A stretch of DNA of 64,000 nucleotides. Origin: Congeria kusceri. Its lineage: Eukaryota > Mollusca > Bivalvia > Myida > Dreissenidae. Shown piece after piece: positions 47,691 through 60,139 of the stretch. Position 1 is the first letter of the stretch; each line of letters opens with the position of its first letter. Made by a program: the position numbers and the translations under genes. The DNA lies in contig CM051030.1 of assembly GCA_027627225.1 (NCBI GenBank), positions 26,005,427 through 26,069,426 of the forward strand, read 5' to 3'. The notes beneath the pieces were generated by a model that was given only the letters and a program-made list of their open reading frames with translations, had not been told where the DNA came from and did no database searches.

Positions 47691-48330
47691 TTGAAATTAA
47701 GGTACTGCGAAACACTTGGCAGAAGTACCAAGCATGGTGAGAGTGTTGCCCACAAGAGCCAAGTCTTTAGGTGAAGAGTCAAGGTCAAAGGTAAAATTTA
47801 TGAAATCAATCCTTAACTATTTGTCCGGAGCATATCTTTGTCCAGTATAGATGGATTTTCAAATAACTTAGCAGAAGTGACAAGCATGGTGAGTTGGAGT
47901 TTCACGCGCAAGAACCAGGTCCCTAGATATAAGGTCAAGGTCACAATTCATTGGTTATAGGTCAAATTTTAGTAATCAATCCTAAACACTTTGTCTGGGG
48001 CATATCTTTGTCCAGCATCGATGGATTTTTGAATAACTAGGCAGAAGTGACAAGCGTGGTAAGGCTGAGTGTTGAATGCAAGAACCAGAACCTAGGTACA
48101 AGGTCAAGGTCACAATTCAAGGTCAAAGTTAAAAGTTAAGGAATCAATCCTAAACACTTTGTCTGGAGCACATCTTTGTCCAGCATGGATGGATTTTCAA
48201 ATAACTTGGCAGACATGACAAGCATGGTGAGTAGTAGTGTCACGCACAAGAACCAGGTTCCTAGGTCCAAGTTCAAGGTAAAATTTTAAGCAGTCATTCC
48301 TGAACACTTTGTCCGAGCTGGTTAAAGTTT
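47690..48330 (+). repeat. Family V-like tandem array, part 1
   Basis: About four units of roughly 160 bp with TGGCAGAAGTGACAAGCATG, AAGAACCAGGTCCCTAGGT, AAGGTCAAGGTCACAATTC, ACACTTTGTCTGGAGCATA and TGTCCAGCATGGATGGATTT. Confidence 0.7.
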
Positions 48331-48997
48331 AAGCTTGTTTCTCAGGAATGGCTTGAGGAATTTCATTCAAACTTAAAACATTTATTCCCCACATTAAAAT
48401 GAACCAATGAGGCCAAGTTTGGTAACCCGAGTTTGAAATTTGTCAAAATTATGGGCCTTTATTACACTTAGACATTTTACAAATAAGCTATATGGATAGG
48501 TTAAGGGTTTGATAACTCTAGTCTGAAATTTGTCAAAATTATGGGCATTTTGACACTTATCAAATTTTAAGTGGGTGAAATGGCAGCATCAACTTTTGAT
48601 TTCTACTCTCTAACATGATAATCTTCATACTTAAATACCTTAAAGCAACACTTCACTCGGGATTTTATTTTTGATGGGTTGGGTGGGGTCAAGGTCAAGG
48701 TCACTGTTACTAAAAAATTGAAAATGTTTTATTACCCGAGAACAAATTGAAATATTTGTAATAAAGTTCAATTTATAGATACTGTACAATGAGACATTGC
48801 ATGAGATTACATATGGGTTAGTGGGTCAATGTCAAGGTCACTGTTTTGAAATTTAGAAAAATGCTTCCACTCAGTAACTCGAGAAAGAAATTAATTTGGT
48901 TTAATTGGCCCCAATATAGTTTGTTTTAGAAAAAATGCCAGAAACTGTGATAAGCACAATAAAAGTCTAACTCGCTCTCCTCCGACAGCTCTTGTTA
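48330..48997 (+). repeat. Family U/W composite ending in TCTTGTT
   Basis: CTGGTTAAAGTTTAAGC and TTTCTCAGGAATGGCTTGAG match the family U copy at 52751. Family W sequence follows (GGGTTGGGTGGGGTCAAGG). It ends CTCGCTCTCCTCCGACAGC plus TCTTGTT. It lacks its own left terminus. Confidence 0.55.
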
Positions 48998-49079
48998 TAC
49001 GCCTGTTTGAAAAACGGGTTGTATTATGGGAACGCCCATGCGGTGGGCGGATGGGAAGTGGGGCTGTTTTGGGGGGCGG

Positions 49080-49840
49080 GAGAAATTTGTCGGAGCATAA
49101 CTTTGTCTAGCATGGATGGATTTTCAAATAACTTTGCAGATGTGATAAGCATGATGAAACGTAGTCTCATGCACAAGAACCAAGTCCCTAGGTCCAAGGC
49201 CAAGGTCACTGTACAAGGTATGAGGTGTAAGGTCAAATGTAAGAAATCTATCTTTACCACTTTGTCTGGAACATATCTTTGTCCAGCATGGATAGATTTT
49301 CAAATTAATTGGCAGAAGTGATAAACATGATGAGACGGTGTGTTGCGCGCAAGAACCAGGTCCCTTTATCCAAGGTCAAGGTCACAATTCAAGGTTAAAT
49401 GTCTAATATAAGAATTCAATTTTTACCACTTTGTCCTGAGCATAACTTAGCAGAAGTAATAAGCATGGTAAGACAGAGTGTGGCATGAAAAAACCAGGTC
49501 CCTTGATCCAAGGTCAAGGTCACTAATCAAGGTCAAAGGTCAAATATTTGAAATTAATTCATATCACTTTGTCTGCAGAATATCTTTTTCATGTATGGAT
49601 GGATTTTCAAATAACTTGGCGGAAGTGATAAGCATGGTGAGATGAAGTGTTATGCTCAAGGACCAGGTCCCTAGGTCCAAGGTCAAGGTCAAATATAAGA
49701 AATAATTTCTTAACTTTTTGTCCGAAGCATATCTTTGTACTGCATGGATGGATTTTCTTTCTTTGGTTGTTAAATCTTAACCCCTAAAAATGCTCCTTTT
49801 ATGGGCGTTTCTTTGTGACAATGGCACTCTTGTTCATTTT
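49080..49840 (+). repeat. Family V-like tandem array, part 2
   Basis: The same units as 47690-48330 resume after the U/W segment. It ends TTTGTGACAATGGCACTCTTGTTC; a second ACAATGAATGGCACTCTTGT end lies at about 50030-50048. This suggests that the U/W element inserted into, or recombined with, the array. Confidence 0.65.
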
Positions 49841-50180
49841 GTCGTCTTCATTATAGATTAAAGTTATATATGAAATAGTTTTCATACTTCAACTCACCAC
49901 ACAGAGAGGCTTTGGAGATGAATTAGATGCACAAATGCCATGACTCTACCTTATTAGTTTTTGATTTGTTTTTCTTTAGTCTGTGAATCTTTACCACCGA
50001 AAAGCTTCATTATCGGACGTATCGTTGTGACAATGAATGGCACTCTTGTTCAATATATATAGAAGTTGTACTACAACATACTACAACATGGGACAAAAAC
50101 AAATATTTCCAGTTTGTAATTTATAGAAAAAACCCATATCAATTCAACTTTCTGGTATTTTGAAATAAGAAAACATGGTG

Positions 50181-51658
50181 TTTTTAGCTCACCTGAGCAC
50201 AAAGTGCTCATGGTGAGCTTTTGTGATCGCCCATTGTCCGTCGTGTGTGCGTGCGTGCGTGTGTGCGTCGTCAACTTTTCATTCAAACAAACATTTTCTC
50301 CTAAACCGCTTGGCAGATTTTCACCAAACTTCACAGGAATGATCCTTGGGTGAAACTCATTCAAAGTTGTTCAAATCTTTCCGGTCCGCTGCATATGTAG
50401 GTCACCAGAGCTAAAATATATTTGTTCAAATTATACCCCTGGGGTCAAAACGGGCCACGCCCTGGGGGTCACATGGTTTATAGCAAAATCTTCTTCTCTG
50501 AAACCACAAGGCCGAGAAGTTTCATATTTGGTATTTTACATCATATAGTGGTCCTCTACAAAGATTGTTCAAATTATGCCTCTGGGGTCAGAACTGGCCA
50601 CGCCCTGGGGGTCACTTTGTTTATATAGAAAATATAGCCAAATGACTTTAAAAATCTTCTCCTCTAAAACTGCAAGGCCCAGAGTATTCATATTTGGTAT
50701 GCAACATCCTTTGGTTGTCCTTTACAAAGATTGTTCAAATTATGCCCCAGGGGTCACATGGTTTAGATAGAATATATAGCAAAATGACTATAGAAATCTT
50801 CTCCTCTGAAACCACAAGCCCCAGAGGTTTCATGTTTGGTATGTAACATCCTATAGTGGTCCTCTACAAAGATTGTTCAAATTATGCCCCTGGGGTCAAA
50901 ACTGGCCACGCCCCGGGGTCACATGGTTAATATAAACTTAAATAGCAAAATGTCTTTAAACATGTTCTCTACAGAAACCGAAAGATCTACAAGTTTGTTA
51001 TTTGGTTGGTAACATTGTATAGTGGTCCTCTACAAAGATTGTTCAAATTATGCCCCTGGGGTCAAAACTGGCCATGCCCCGGGGGTCACATGGCTTATAT
51101 AAACTTAAAAAGCACAATGTCTTAAAAAATCTTCTGAAACAGCAAGGCCCAAAGGTTTTGTGTTTGGTATTTAACATCCTATAGTGGTCCTCTACAAAGA
51201 CTGTTCAACTTATGTCCCATGGGTCAAAACAGACCAATCCCCAGGGGTCACATGGTTAATATAGACTTGAATAGCAAAATGACTTAAAAAATTTTCTCCT
51301 CTGAAATCGCAAGGCCTAGAGATTTCATATTTGGTATGTAACATTGTATAGTGGTCCTCTACAAATATTGTTCAAAGTATGCCCCTGGGGTCAAAACTGG
51401 TAACGCTAGGGGGGAGGTCATAAATTATTCCCCTGGGGTCTAATCTGGCCACCTCCCGAGGGGTCACATGGTTTATAGAGACTTAAATAGCAAAATGACT
51501 TGGAAAAAACTACTTGAAACCGCAAGGCCCAGAGGTTTGCTCAAGGTTGTTCAACGTATGCCCCTGGGAAAAAAATAAGCCACACTTCGGGTATGCAAAT
51601 TCCAATTGGGTTACAAGGTCTCAGGTGAGTGTCCTAGGGCCCTCAGGGCCCTCTTGTT
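50181..51658 (+). mobile_element. Family Q element, complete at both ends
   Basis: The left terminus is TTTTTAGCTCACCTGAGCAC with hairpin GAGCACAAAGTGCTC, then ATGGTGAGCTTTTGTGATCG and the CGTCGTC stretch. About seven 175-bp units follow. The right terminus is TCTCAGGTGAGTGTCCTAGG, palindrome GGGCCCTCAGGGCCC, then TCTTGTTT. The best-preserved family Q copy in the window. Confidence 0.8.
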
Positions 51659-52750
51659 TATATTAAATATGATTTCCAAAGCTTTTGTCTGGTTAAACTG
51701 CAGTATTTTCACTAAATATTTTGGTCACATGGTCAAGTGCACATGAATAAAGAAATTTCCCCGGCCTTGTATGTGCATGCCCAAAGGTAGTGGACAATCA
51801 TGTGACAGTAACAACATCTGCGACTAGACAGTGGTAACAAATTCAGGGGAGTTCAAGATAATATAAATGTGAAAACAATGTTCTCAATAAAATTAGCATA
51901 CTTTTTTTCTGGTAGACTATAATTCGATATTTGCAACTTGCTAAAGTGATTGATTTGTGTTACGCCAAAATTCACTATTTAATTGTGATTTATTGACAAC
52001 ATTGTGCTGTTGTAAAAGGAAAAATAAAAATAAATGATCATTATTAGTGCTAAGGAAATACATTTCATTTCAGCTTGATTAATGGTATTTTATCTATATT
52101 TTCGGACATTTAAAACATGATTTTAACTTACGTAGTTCAGATATTTATTTACAAACATAATTGTTCAAAATCTGTATTAAAATACTGCAATATTTTAAAG
52201 TCATATAAAATCGAAGATAAGGAACGCGCTCAATTGCATTTCTCTTGTTATGGAGAACAATAAAGAATCTATATATCTGGTGCCTGTGATTTTGGTCGAC
52301 GTTTATTGCTGGAGGTGCATATTTATTTCATGATACTGTATAATGAAGTAATTATGCAGTTAGAACATTGCTAATAAGCCATGCAAAATGATGCTGCAAA
52401 TATTTTGCAATATTAAATTAACAAACGATAGTGGGAAAAGACTTTTAAAAACAGTATTTTTCCCCCTTTCAAACATACATTTAATGATAATGAGTGTTAA
52501 TTGCCAAATAGTAACTTTCCGAAAAACATACATTTGCAATTTCATTCCTTTTCGAAAAGTGTCCGAAAACATAGTTAAACAAAATAAATTATAATGGTAC
52601 ATTTTGAGGGTCTCCAAAAACTTAACTGAAATATTTTAATGTATAATACAGATGTATTTCAGACTGTGTCATACAAGGATTTCATTCATTATATCACAAT
52701 TAATTGTATACTTAAAGTATTTAAGGTATAATTCTGTTCATGAGATCTTG
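51659..52750. other. Intron spacer
   Basis: AT-rich. No repeats, exons or sites recognised. Confidence 0.55.
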
Positions 52751-53563
52751 TTTTTAGCTCGACTTTTCGAAGAAAAGGCAAGCTATTCTACTCGCCGCAG
52801 CGTCGGCATTGGAGTAGCGTTCGGTCTAGGATAAAGTTTTTCGGTAAGCTAGTTTCTAAGGGATGGGTTCAGGGATTTCATTCAAACTTAAAACATGTAT
52901 TTTCCATATTAAAATGAACGTAAGACCCATTTTCATAACTCTAATTTGAAGTTTGTCAAAATTATGGGCCTTTATACATATAGAAATTATAAGCTATATG
53001 GACACGTTAAACTTTCTCTGTAAGCTAGTTTCTTAGGAATTGGCTCGAGGGATTTCATTCGAATTTGAAACTATTATTCCCTATATTAAAATGAAATCAT
53101 TGGCCAGTTTTGATTACTCTAGTTTGAAATGTTTCCAAATTATTGGCCTTTTTACACTTAGAAATTTTACATTGCAGAGGCTGGGGTGGTGGCGTCAACT
53201 TTTGATTTCCACTATCTAACTCAAGAATGAATCTTCATACATAGATACCCTACAGCAATACTTTACTTGAGATTGCATTTAGGGTTGGGTTGGGTTGGGT
53301 TAGAGGTCAAGGTCACTGTTACTAGAAAAAAACAGGTTTTGCTCATTAACTCAAGAACAAATTAAAACATTTTAATGTAACTATGGATACTGTTTAGCAG
53401 CATTGCATTAGATAACATTTGGTGTTGGTGGGGTCAAGGTCAAGGTCACTGTTTTGAAAATTAGAAAAATTCTATCCACTCAATAATGAAAATACTTTTG
53501 TTTAATTGGTCTCTACTATCCAAACAGTTAAAACAATGCCAGACATCATCCACATCTCTTGTT
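52751..53563 (+). mobile_element. Family U/W element
   Basis: Left end TTTTTAGCTCGACTTTTCGA with hairpin CTTTTCGAAGAAAAG. The interior contains family U units and a family W stretch, including GGTTGGGTTGGGTTGGGTT at about 53284. The right end is CAGACATCATCCACATCTCTTGTT. The TTGGG run is local and not telomeric. Confidence 0.6.
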
Positions 53564-53656
53564 GGCATAGTTGCTGAGGTGCATTCTCTTAATTTATTTA
53601 CATAACTTGTCCTGTTATGCTGTTGGTATATTAAAGGAGCAAAACTATTATTATAG

Positions 53657-53779
53657 TGACAGATACAGAACCATCACCTGTACCTGTAGCACTTATCGGC
53701 GGTGTAGCAGGTGGCCTTGCTGCTGTCATCACTGTGGTTGTGATACTGATAATACTATGGAAGAAGCGGCAGTGGACTG
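53657..53779 (+). CDS. Transmembrane exon of the Ig/FN3 receptor
   Basis: A 41-codon phase 1-1 exon with donor GTAAAA at 53780. It reads VTDTEPSPVPVALIGGVAGG, then about 20 hydrophobic residues (LAAVITVVVILIILW), and a stop-transfer KKRQW. This is a single-pass type I membrane helix with a short Pro/Glu/Ser stalk and a basic inner anchor, which places the C-terminus in the cytoplasm. Two acceptors six bases apart (TATAG at 53656 and GACAG at 53662) keep the same frame and would differ only by two residues. The short length explains why it is easily missed. Its phase and its position between FN3 and a charged tail exon support membership in the same gene. Confidence 0.87.
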
Positions 53780-53840
53780 GTAAAATAATGTTGTCGCTTT
53801 GTTGATTATCATCACTGCTAACACTCACTTTATTTCAGTT

Positions 53841-54140
53841 TTTAGCTCATCTGAGCATAGAAAGTGCTCAAGGATGAGCTTTTCTTGTTGGTCATCATCA
53901 TTGTCCTGTGGTGTCCCTCGTCATTGTCAATAATTTACTTAAACAACTTTTTCTCTGAAACTATGAGCAAATTTTAACCAAACTTAGCATTAAAGATCCT
54001 GGTATGATCCTTAACAAGTTCCTTCAATTCATTTTAATATATGGAAAGCTCTGTATGCCATGGCAACCAGAGGCTTAAGAAGGAAACAGAAAAATGTACT
54101 TGGAATAAACTGCTGGCTGGATTTGGAAATAGGTTTCAGC
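53841..54140 (+). repeat. Truncated element with AGCTCATCTGAGC start
   Basis: Starts TTTAGCTCATCTGAGCATAG with AAAGTGCTCAAGGATGAGC. Family S-like sequence follows (CTTAACAAGTTCCTTCAATTC). There is no right terminus. Confidence 0.5.
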
Positions 54141-55149
54141 TGTGTACGATTTTAAATATATCACTGTATTGTTCAGAACGCTGTTAAATACTCTTTTTAT
54201 TATATACCTATTTATATCTTCGTATTATTTGCATAATGTACCTCCTATTGACTTTGAACCACAAAGTCTGCTGAACAGAGTGCGCACTCATAATATTAAT
54301 AATTACATGACGCCGCTCCGCGTGATAAAATTATTTTGAAATATGTGTACATGTTTGTCTTTTATCCTGAATTTAACTGAAAAAGCCTTCCGTACTTTAG
54401 AATATTTGACAGAAAGCTACCGTGACCTTAAACTAATTGTAAACATTAGGTGTAGATACTATATTTAGATGTGTCATTGTTAAAATTGTGTTGTGATTAG
54501 TGGGATGTTTCTGCAATGCGTTTGTTTAATTCAGTACTAATCAATGATGTTAGTTGTCGAAGTGGATATTATATCTATTAACAAAATGGATAGTGAGGAC
54601 GAAAAACAGAATTTACTGGACTGCAGGATGGGTTGTATTTTGTCATGTTGCAGGCTTTATTTCCATACGGGTAATGTTGCAAACAGTTAAAATAAACAAT
54701 GCTTCGTTGAATTAAAAATTATCTTGGAAGGTGATATTCACAATCAGATACATGTTTGGAGACAAATTGACGTTTATCCTAATCATACGTTCTGACCAGA
54801 CATGGCGATTTTGAAAACAAGTCGCATGTCTGGTTAGCACAGTTAACAAGAAAAAAAACAACAGCTTCATGGATACTGTAGAATATACGAAAACGATTTC
54901 AAATGATTGTTGCTTGATTTTAGTAGATGTTTTCGAAGTAGTAGATCGGAGTCAGCATTAAGGTAACACTAAAAGTTGCATATTCTTTCTTCTTCGGAAT
55001 ACCCGGACATTATCATATGTTTATCCTCGGACAGTCGGATACGGAATATATTCTACGCATGCGCGTTTAATTTGGTGAAATATATCGTTCACTTGGCACG
55101 AATGACGACAGCTGATTGGAGAATATAAATACGTATATAATAATTGGCT
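54141..55149. other. Intron spacer
   Basis: No element or exon recognised. Confidence 0.5.
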
Positions 55150-55657
55150 ATATTGGAAATTTTGAAAACAAATTGTTAGAGACCGCTTGTTGGATTTGGA
55201 AATAATTTCACAGAAATATTCCTCGGGTGACCCTCTACCATAATCCATCAAATGTTTCCTTTTATGGCTTATATTGAAAATTTGAAAAAATCACCCCGTC
55301 TATATCCTTTGGCTGTATTTCAAATTAATTTCACAGAAATGTTCCTTGTGTGATCCTTGTGTGATCCTCGACCAAAGTACTTCAATCATTTTGGTTCATT
55401 AAAAAAGCTTGGTCATCAGTGGCAGCACCGTTTTCCTTACATGGCTCTATCAAAAACTTAAAAAATCTTCTTGTTTGGAACCCTGGCTTGATTGCAAAAT
55501 AATTTCACAAAACATAGCCGACCATCTACAAAAATTCATAGAAATATTTTCATTCATTAAAAAACATGGCTTCCAAAGGGCGGTGCAGTTTTCTTTCTAT
55601 GTTTATAGTGAAACTTTGAAAATCTTGTTTGAAAAATGTTCCTTGGTGAGCATTTAC
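55150..55657 (+). repeat. Family S tandem units
   Basis: About three units with CTTGTTGGATTTGGAAATAA, TTTCACAGAAATATTCCTC and GGGTGACCCTCTACCA blocks. They run directly into the family Q element. Confidence 0.65.
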
Positions 55658-58594
55658 TTTTTAGCTCACCTAAGCACAAAGTTTTCATGATGTGCTTTTG
55701 TGATCGTCGTCCGTGTGTGCGTGCATCGTCAACTTTTCATCCAAACAACATCTCCTAAACCACATGGCAGATTTTCACCAAACTTCACAGGAATGATCAT
55801 TAGGTGACCCTCTTTAAAAGTTGTTCAAATCGTTATGGTCCGCTGCATGATTATGTAGGTCACCAGAGCTAAAAATAGATAAAAAGTGTAAACTTTAAAA
55901 AACTTCTTCTCTGAAACCGCAGGGCTCAGAGGTTTCATATTTGGTATGTAACATCCTATTGTGATCCTCTACAAAGATTGTTCAAAATATGCCCCTGGGG
56001 TCAAAATGGGCCCCGGGGGGTGGGGTTGGGGTCAAATGGTTTATATACAATATATAGCACAATGACTTAAACAATATTTTCCTCTGAAACCACAAGGCCC
56101 AGAGGTTTCATATTTGGTATGTAACATCCAATAGCAGTCCTCTACAAAGATTGTTCAAATGATACCCCTGGGGTCAAAACTGGCTTTGCCCCGGGGGTCA
56201 AATGGTTTATATAAAATATATAGCAAAATGACTTTAAAAATCTTCTTCTCTGGAAACCGTAATGACAAGAGGTTTCATATCTGGTATGTAACATCCTTAA
56301 GTGGTCCTTTACAAAGTTTGTTCAAATTATGCCCCTGGGTTCAAGACGGGCCACGCCCCGGGGGTCACATGGTTGATATAGAATATATAGCAAAATGACT
56401 TAAAAATTGTTTCCTCTGAAACCACAAGGCCCAGAGGTTTCATATTTGGTATGTAACATCTTATAGTAGTCCTCTACAAAGATTGTTCAAATTATGCCCC
56501 TTGGGTCAAAACTGGCCACGCCCCGGGGGTCACATGGTTTATATAGAATATATAGCAAAATGACTAAACATCTCCTCTGAAACTGCAAGGCCCAGAGGTT
56601 TCATATTTGGTATTTAACATCCTTTAGTGGTCTTTTACAAATTTCGTTCTGATTATTCCCCTGGGGTCAAAACGGGCTAAGCCCAGAGGGTCACATGGTT
56701 TATATATATTATATTGCAAAGTGACTTTAAAATTCTTCTTCTCTAAAACCACAAGGCCCAGAGGTTTCATATTTGGTATGTATCATTCTATAGTATATCA
56801 AAATGACTTTACAAATCTTCTCCTCAAAACCGTAAGACCCAGAGGTTTCTTATTTTGTATGTAACATTATATAGAAGTCCTCTACCAAGAGTGTTCAAAT
56901 TATGGCCCTGGGTTTAAAACTGGTCACGCCCCGGGGTCACATGGTTTATATCAAGTTTAATAGCAAAATGTCTTTAAAAATCTTCTCTTAAACTGCAAGG
57001 CCCAGAGGTTTTGTAGTTGGTATGTGACTTCCTCAAGTGGTCCTTTACGAACATTGTTCAAATAATACCCCATGGGTCAAAATTGGCCATGCCTTGGGGT
57101 CAAATGGTTTATTTAAACCTAAATATCAAAATGACTTTAAAATTCTTCTCCTCTGAAACTGCAAGGCTAGAGGTTTTATATTAGGTATGTAACATCTGTA
57201 TAGTGGTCCTCTACAAATATTGTTCAAATTATGCCCCTGTGGTCAAATCTGGTCACTGTTTTATATACAGTCTAACCTGTCTTAAGAGAACACCCATGGT
57301 GATTCTTAAAAGTGGTCTTTAACACGGGTGGTCTCTTAATGCAGTGTAACTTGCAAAGGCAGTTGGTCTTTGGTTATACATCTTATGATTTTTTACCTGA
57401 ATAAACATGTAGTCTTTTCAAATAAATTGTATGTTTATAAGGAATAAAGAATAAATAAGTGGTAATAATATTTGGTTTATTAATTAAATAATTTAATTTT
57501 ACATTGTTATATTACAAACGTTTTGTTGTATTAAACGATAAAATAGCATAGCTGTATTTTCGATTCTATAATCTGCAATTGTCATTCGGTCTGGGACATG
57601 TATTTGTTATCGTCATCAACCTGTGTTTATTGTAAATAAGTGATTTCGGACGTAAGAAATGAACTGTAAAATTTACAACTTAATCATTTAATCCAACAAC
57701 GTGTAAAAGTTGCACAATTTTGTAAATATTGAACATTCCCCACCCGCCATATGTCAAACCATGTTTACACAGTAGTAATTGACGTCACAGCGCGTGCTAT
57801 TAAAGTACGCTACCCTACTGTCCCTGACTAAACCGCAGACGGGATACACAGACAATTTCAGGTCAAGTGAAAAAGGAATACGCAGACGATAACCGCTGAG
57901 CTGGTTAAAAGTCAGTCCGAATACCACTATAAAAAAATGAATTAAAAAGTCACACCCGCAATCGAGAAGATTACCAGTGAAAAATGTATCAATTATCGGA
58001 TGACAATGATACTTGCTAATTTGTGGATTAACACTTTTCGCTGCAATGTCACAGTTGCTTAGCAACGTAACAGCCAAACTGACACTCAGTCGCTTAATAC
58101 AGTAACCAAGGTTTATTGGGACGACTTTTAATGGTCGCTGGTCGTGGAATATAGGTGGTAACTAATGAAGGCCGTTTTTAAATATAATTTGCATTGGGAG
58201 AAATTAGTAATGGTCGTTAAATGGAGGGAGTCGCTTAATGCAGGTGGTCGCTACCGCAGGTTAGACTGTAGACTTAAATAGCATAATGACTTTAACAATC
58301 TTCTCTGAAACAGCAAGGACCGCAGCTTTTTTCTATTTAGTACGTAACATTGCATAGTAGTCCTCTGTAAAGATTGTTCAAATTATGCCCCTGGGGTCAA
58401 ATCTGGTGGCACCCCGAGGGGTCACATGCTTTATATAGACTTAAATAGCAAAGTTACTTTAAAAATCTTTACCTGAAACCACTAGGCCCAGAGGTTTGTT
58501 CAAGATTGTTTGTATGATGCCCCTGGGATAAAAGTAAGCCATGCCTTGGGGATGCAAATTCCAATAGGTAACCTGGTCTCAGGGCCCTCTTGTT
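55658..58594 (+). mobile_element. Family Q element with a nested TA-flanked element
   Basis: Left end TTTTTAGCTCACCTAAGCAC. About ten units of roughly 175 bp fill 55900-57265 and 58269-58520. The right end is shortened (GGTCTCAGGGCCCTCTTGTT). The insertion at 57268-58268 falls in the TTTATATAGACTTAAATAG segment of one unit. The next element begins immediately at 58595. Confidence 0.75.
57268..58268. mobile_element. Tc1/mariner-pogo-like non-autonomous element
   Basis: The ends CAGTCTAACCTG and CAGGTTAGACTG are exact inverted repeats, each bordered by TA (57266-57267 and 58269-58270). Excision with one TA restores the family Q unit TTTATATAGACTTAAATAG. Subterminal sequence has related GGTGGTC and TCTTAATGCAG words (57325-57345 and 58230-58255). 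No transposase frame was seen. TACAGT..AACCT termini are typical of pogo/Tigger relatives; this is inference. Confidence 0.82.
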
Positions 58595-59033
58595 AGTTCA
58601 AGTGAGCACAACATGCTCATGGTGTGCTTTTATAAACGACTTTTGTCCGCTGTTCGTCGTCCGTCATCAGCATTTACCTAGTGATCACTACAGACCACAT
58701 TTATTGCAGATTATTGATGAAACCTGCCCAGAACATTTGTTCCAATAATATTTCAAACAAGTTCGAAAGTCAAACATGTGGTGTCAATAACTAGGTAAAA
58801 TAGAAGGAAAAGCTTGTGAAAATTTTTTTTTGCCAAATCAGCATGGAATTTGCTCAGAACATTGTTCTAATGATATCTTTGTCTAGTTCAAAACTGGGTC
58901 ATGTGGAGTCAAAAACTAGGTCACCAGGTCAAATTTTATAAAAGCTTGTCAACACTCTAGAGGCCACATTTGTTGTCAAATCAACCTTGCTTCCCCATTT
59001 AGCTTAGTGACCTAGGGCCTGATGGCCTCTTGT
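58595..59033 (+). mobile_element. Family R element, head-to-tail after family Q
   Basis: Starts AGTTCAAGTGAGCACAACAT GCTCATGG with no spacer after the preceding TGTT. Two family R units follow, and it ends GCTTAGTGACCTAGGGCC, TGATGGCC, TCTTGTTT. Confidence 0.65.
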
Positions 59034-59658
59034 TTTCAGAACCTACAGGTTTAATTATAAAATTATTTAACTGAACTATTCTTTGGGTGACCCTCAACCA
59101 AACTCCTTCAGTTTGCTTTATGGGGCCATACTGAAAATTTAAAAAATCTTATAACTTCAAATATCTGTTGACACTATATTAAGTTTTCAGAGCTGTTATT
59201 ATGCTTTAAACTCAGGTGAGTGACCCAGGGCCATTTTGGCCCTCTTTTACTAATATCCTTGTAATACTCAGGTTTAAACCAGGCCATTTTGGCAAAGTTG
59301 CTGCTGCTTTGCGGTTACCTAAGTTTATGTATTTTAAAGCGAAGCATTGCTGACCATCACTTTCCAATAGACACATATAGCTAGAATGGTACCACAGAAA
59401 TAAATAAATTCCGTACTATTTTATTATAACAAACAGACATCAAATTACTGCAATTTCAAGAAACATATTCAAAATAAACGAACTTAAATATATAATATCT
59501 TTACTTATACAAACTGCATAGTATATTTTCATTAGATGTGATTTATCTATATTAAGCAGTTAAGCCTATTTGAAAAAAATATTGTTTAACATTTAGGTGG
59601 TCTCCATAGTTTACCCGATTATATTGATCCTTGTTTAATTATCTTATTTTTATTGTAG
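59034..59658. other. Intron with a family S terminus
   Basis: A family S unit lies at about 59080-59250, ending ACTCAGGTGAGTGACCCAGG, GCCATTTTGGCCC, TCTTTTA. The last 40 bases before 59659 are pyrimidine-rich (TTATTTTTATTGTAG). Confidence 0.55.
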
Positions 59659-59695
59659 GTTCAAAACGTGACAGTGATCGACTGACTGATGGCCG
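59659..59695 (+). CDS. Short cytoplasmic exon of the Ig/FN3 receptor
   Basis: A 37-nt exon with strong sites: acceptor TTTTTATTGTAG and donor GTAAGT at 59696. Entered in phase 1 from the transmembrane exon it completes a Gly codon and reads SKRDSDRLTDG, leaving in phase 2. The charged, hydrophilic composition suits the juxtamembrane part of a cytoplasmic tail. No stop is present, so the protein continues in an exon not identified here. Assignment rests on splice-site quality, frame continuity from 53779 and position; the short length leaves room for chance. Joining directly to the AG at 60141 would give a stop after two codons, so that is only a weak candidate for the final exon. Confidence 0.65.
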
Positions 59696-59766
59696 GTAAG
59701 TGCATGTATTTAAGCTATCCAAGTGCCGTTACATGTAGATGTCAAGAACAGCTACATTCTCATCTT

Positions 59767-60125
59767 AAGTGGCGGTCACACATAGCCTATGACCAACTAA
59801 AGACCAACTAAAGACCAACTCACGACCATCGACAACCAGTGGTTGATGATGGTCTTTAAAAGGTTTTAACCGGTTGTAGGGAGGTCGGAGACTGGTTTTC
59901 GATGGTAGCCGACTGGTCTATAGACCCATTGTAGTCGCAGATGGTCTTTGATGTTGCATTGAAGATCTTTTGCGGACAATAGAGGTTGCGAGAAGGTTTT
60001 TGTGTTTATTCGGTCAGCGATCAATTGCAGACCATTTTTTTATCCCCAGCCGGTCAGCATTTGGTGCCAACTGATCGCTAGTCACATTGCCAATTATGAA
60101 AAGTGTGATTTAGGTTTACTTCAAC
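59767..60125. repeat. Short repeat-rich segment, GACCAACTAAA triplet
   Basis: GACCAACTAAAGACCAACT repeats three times with slips at 59790-59822. A region rich in GGTC/GACC pairs then runs to GTCACATTGCC at about 60092. GGTCACACATAG at the left and CTAGTCACATTG at the right may be decayed ends. Non-coding. Confidence 0.4.
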
Positions 60126-60139
60126 ATGAACATTTCTGC

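Noticed and set aside
53281..53303. Telomere-like TTGGG repeat
   Set aside because: Only about four units, embedded in a family W sequence that contains GGGTTGGG in other copies.
53571..53783. 70-codon frame covering the transmembrane exon
   Set aside because: It is in the wrong frame; the frame set by phase 1 and the splice sites gives the hydrophobic helix and stop-transfer signal.
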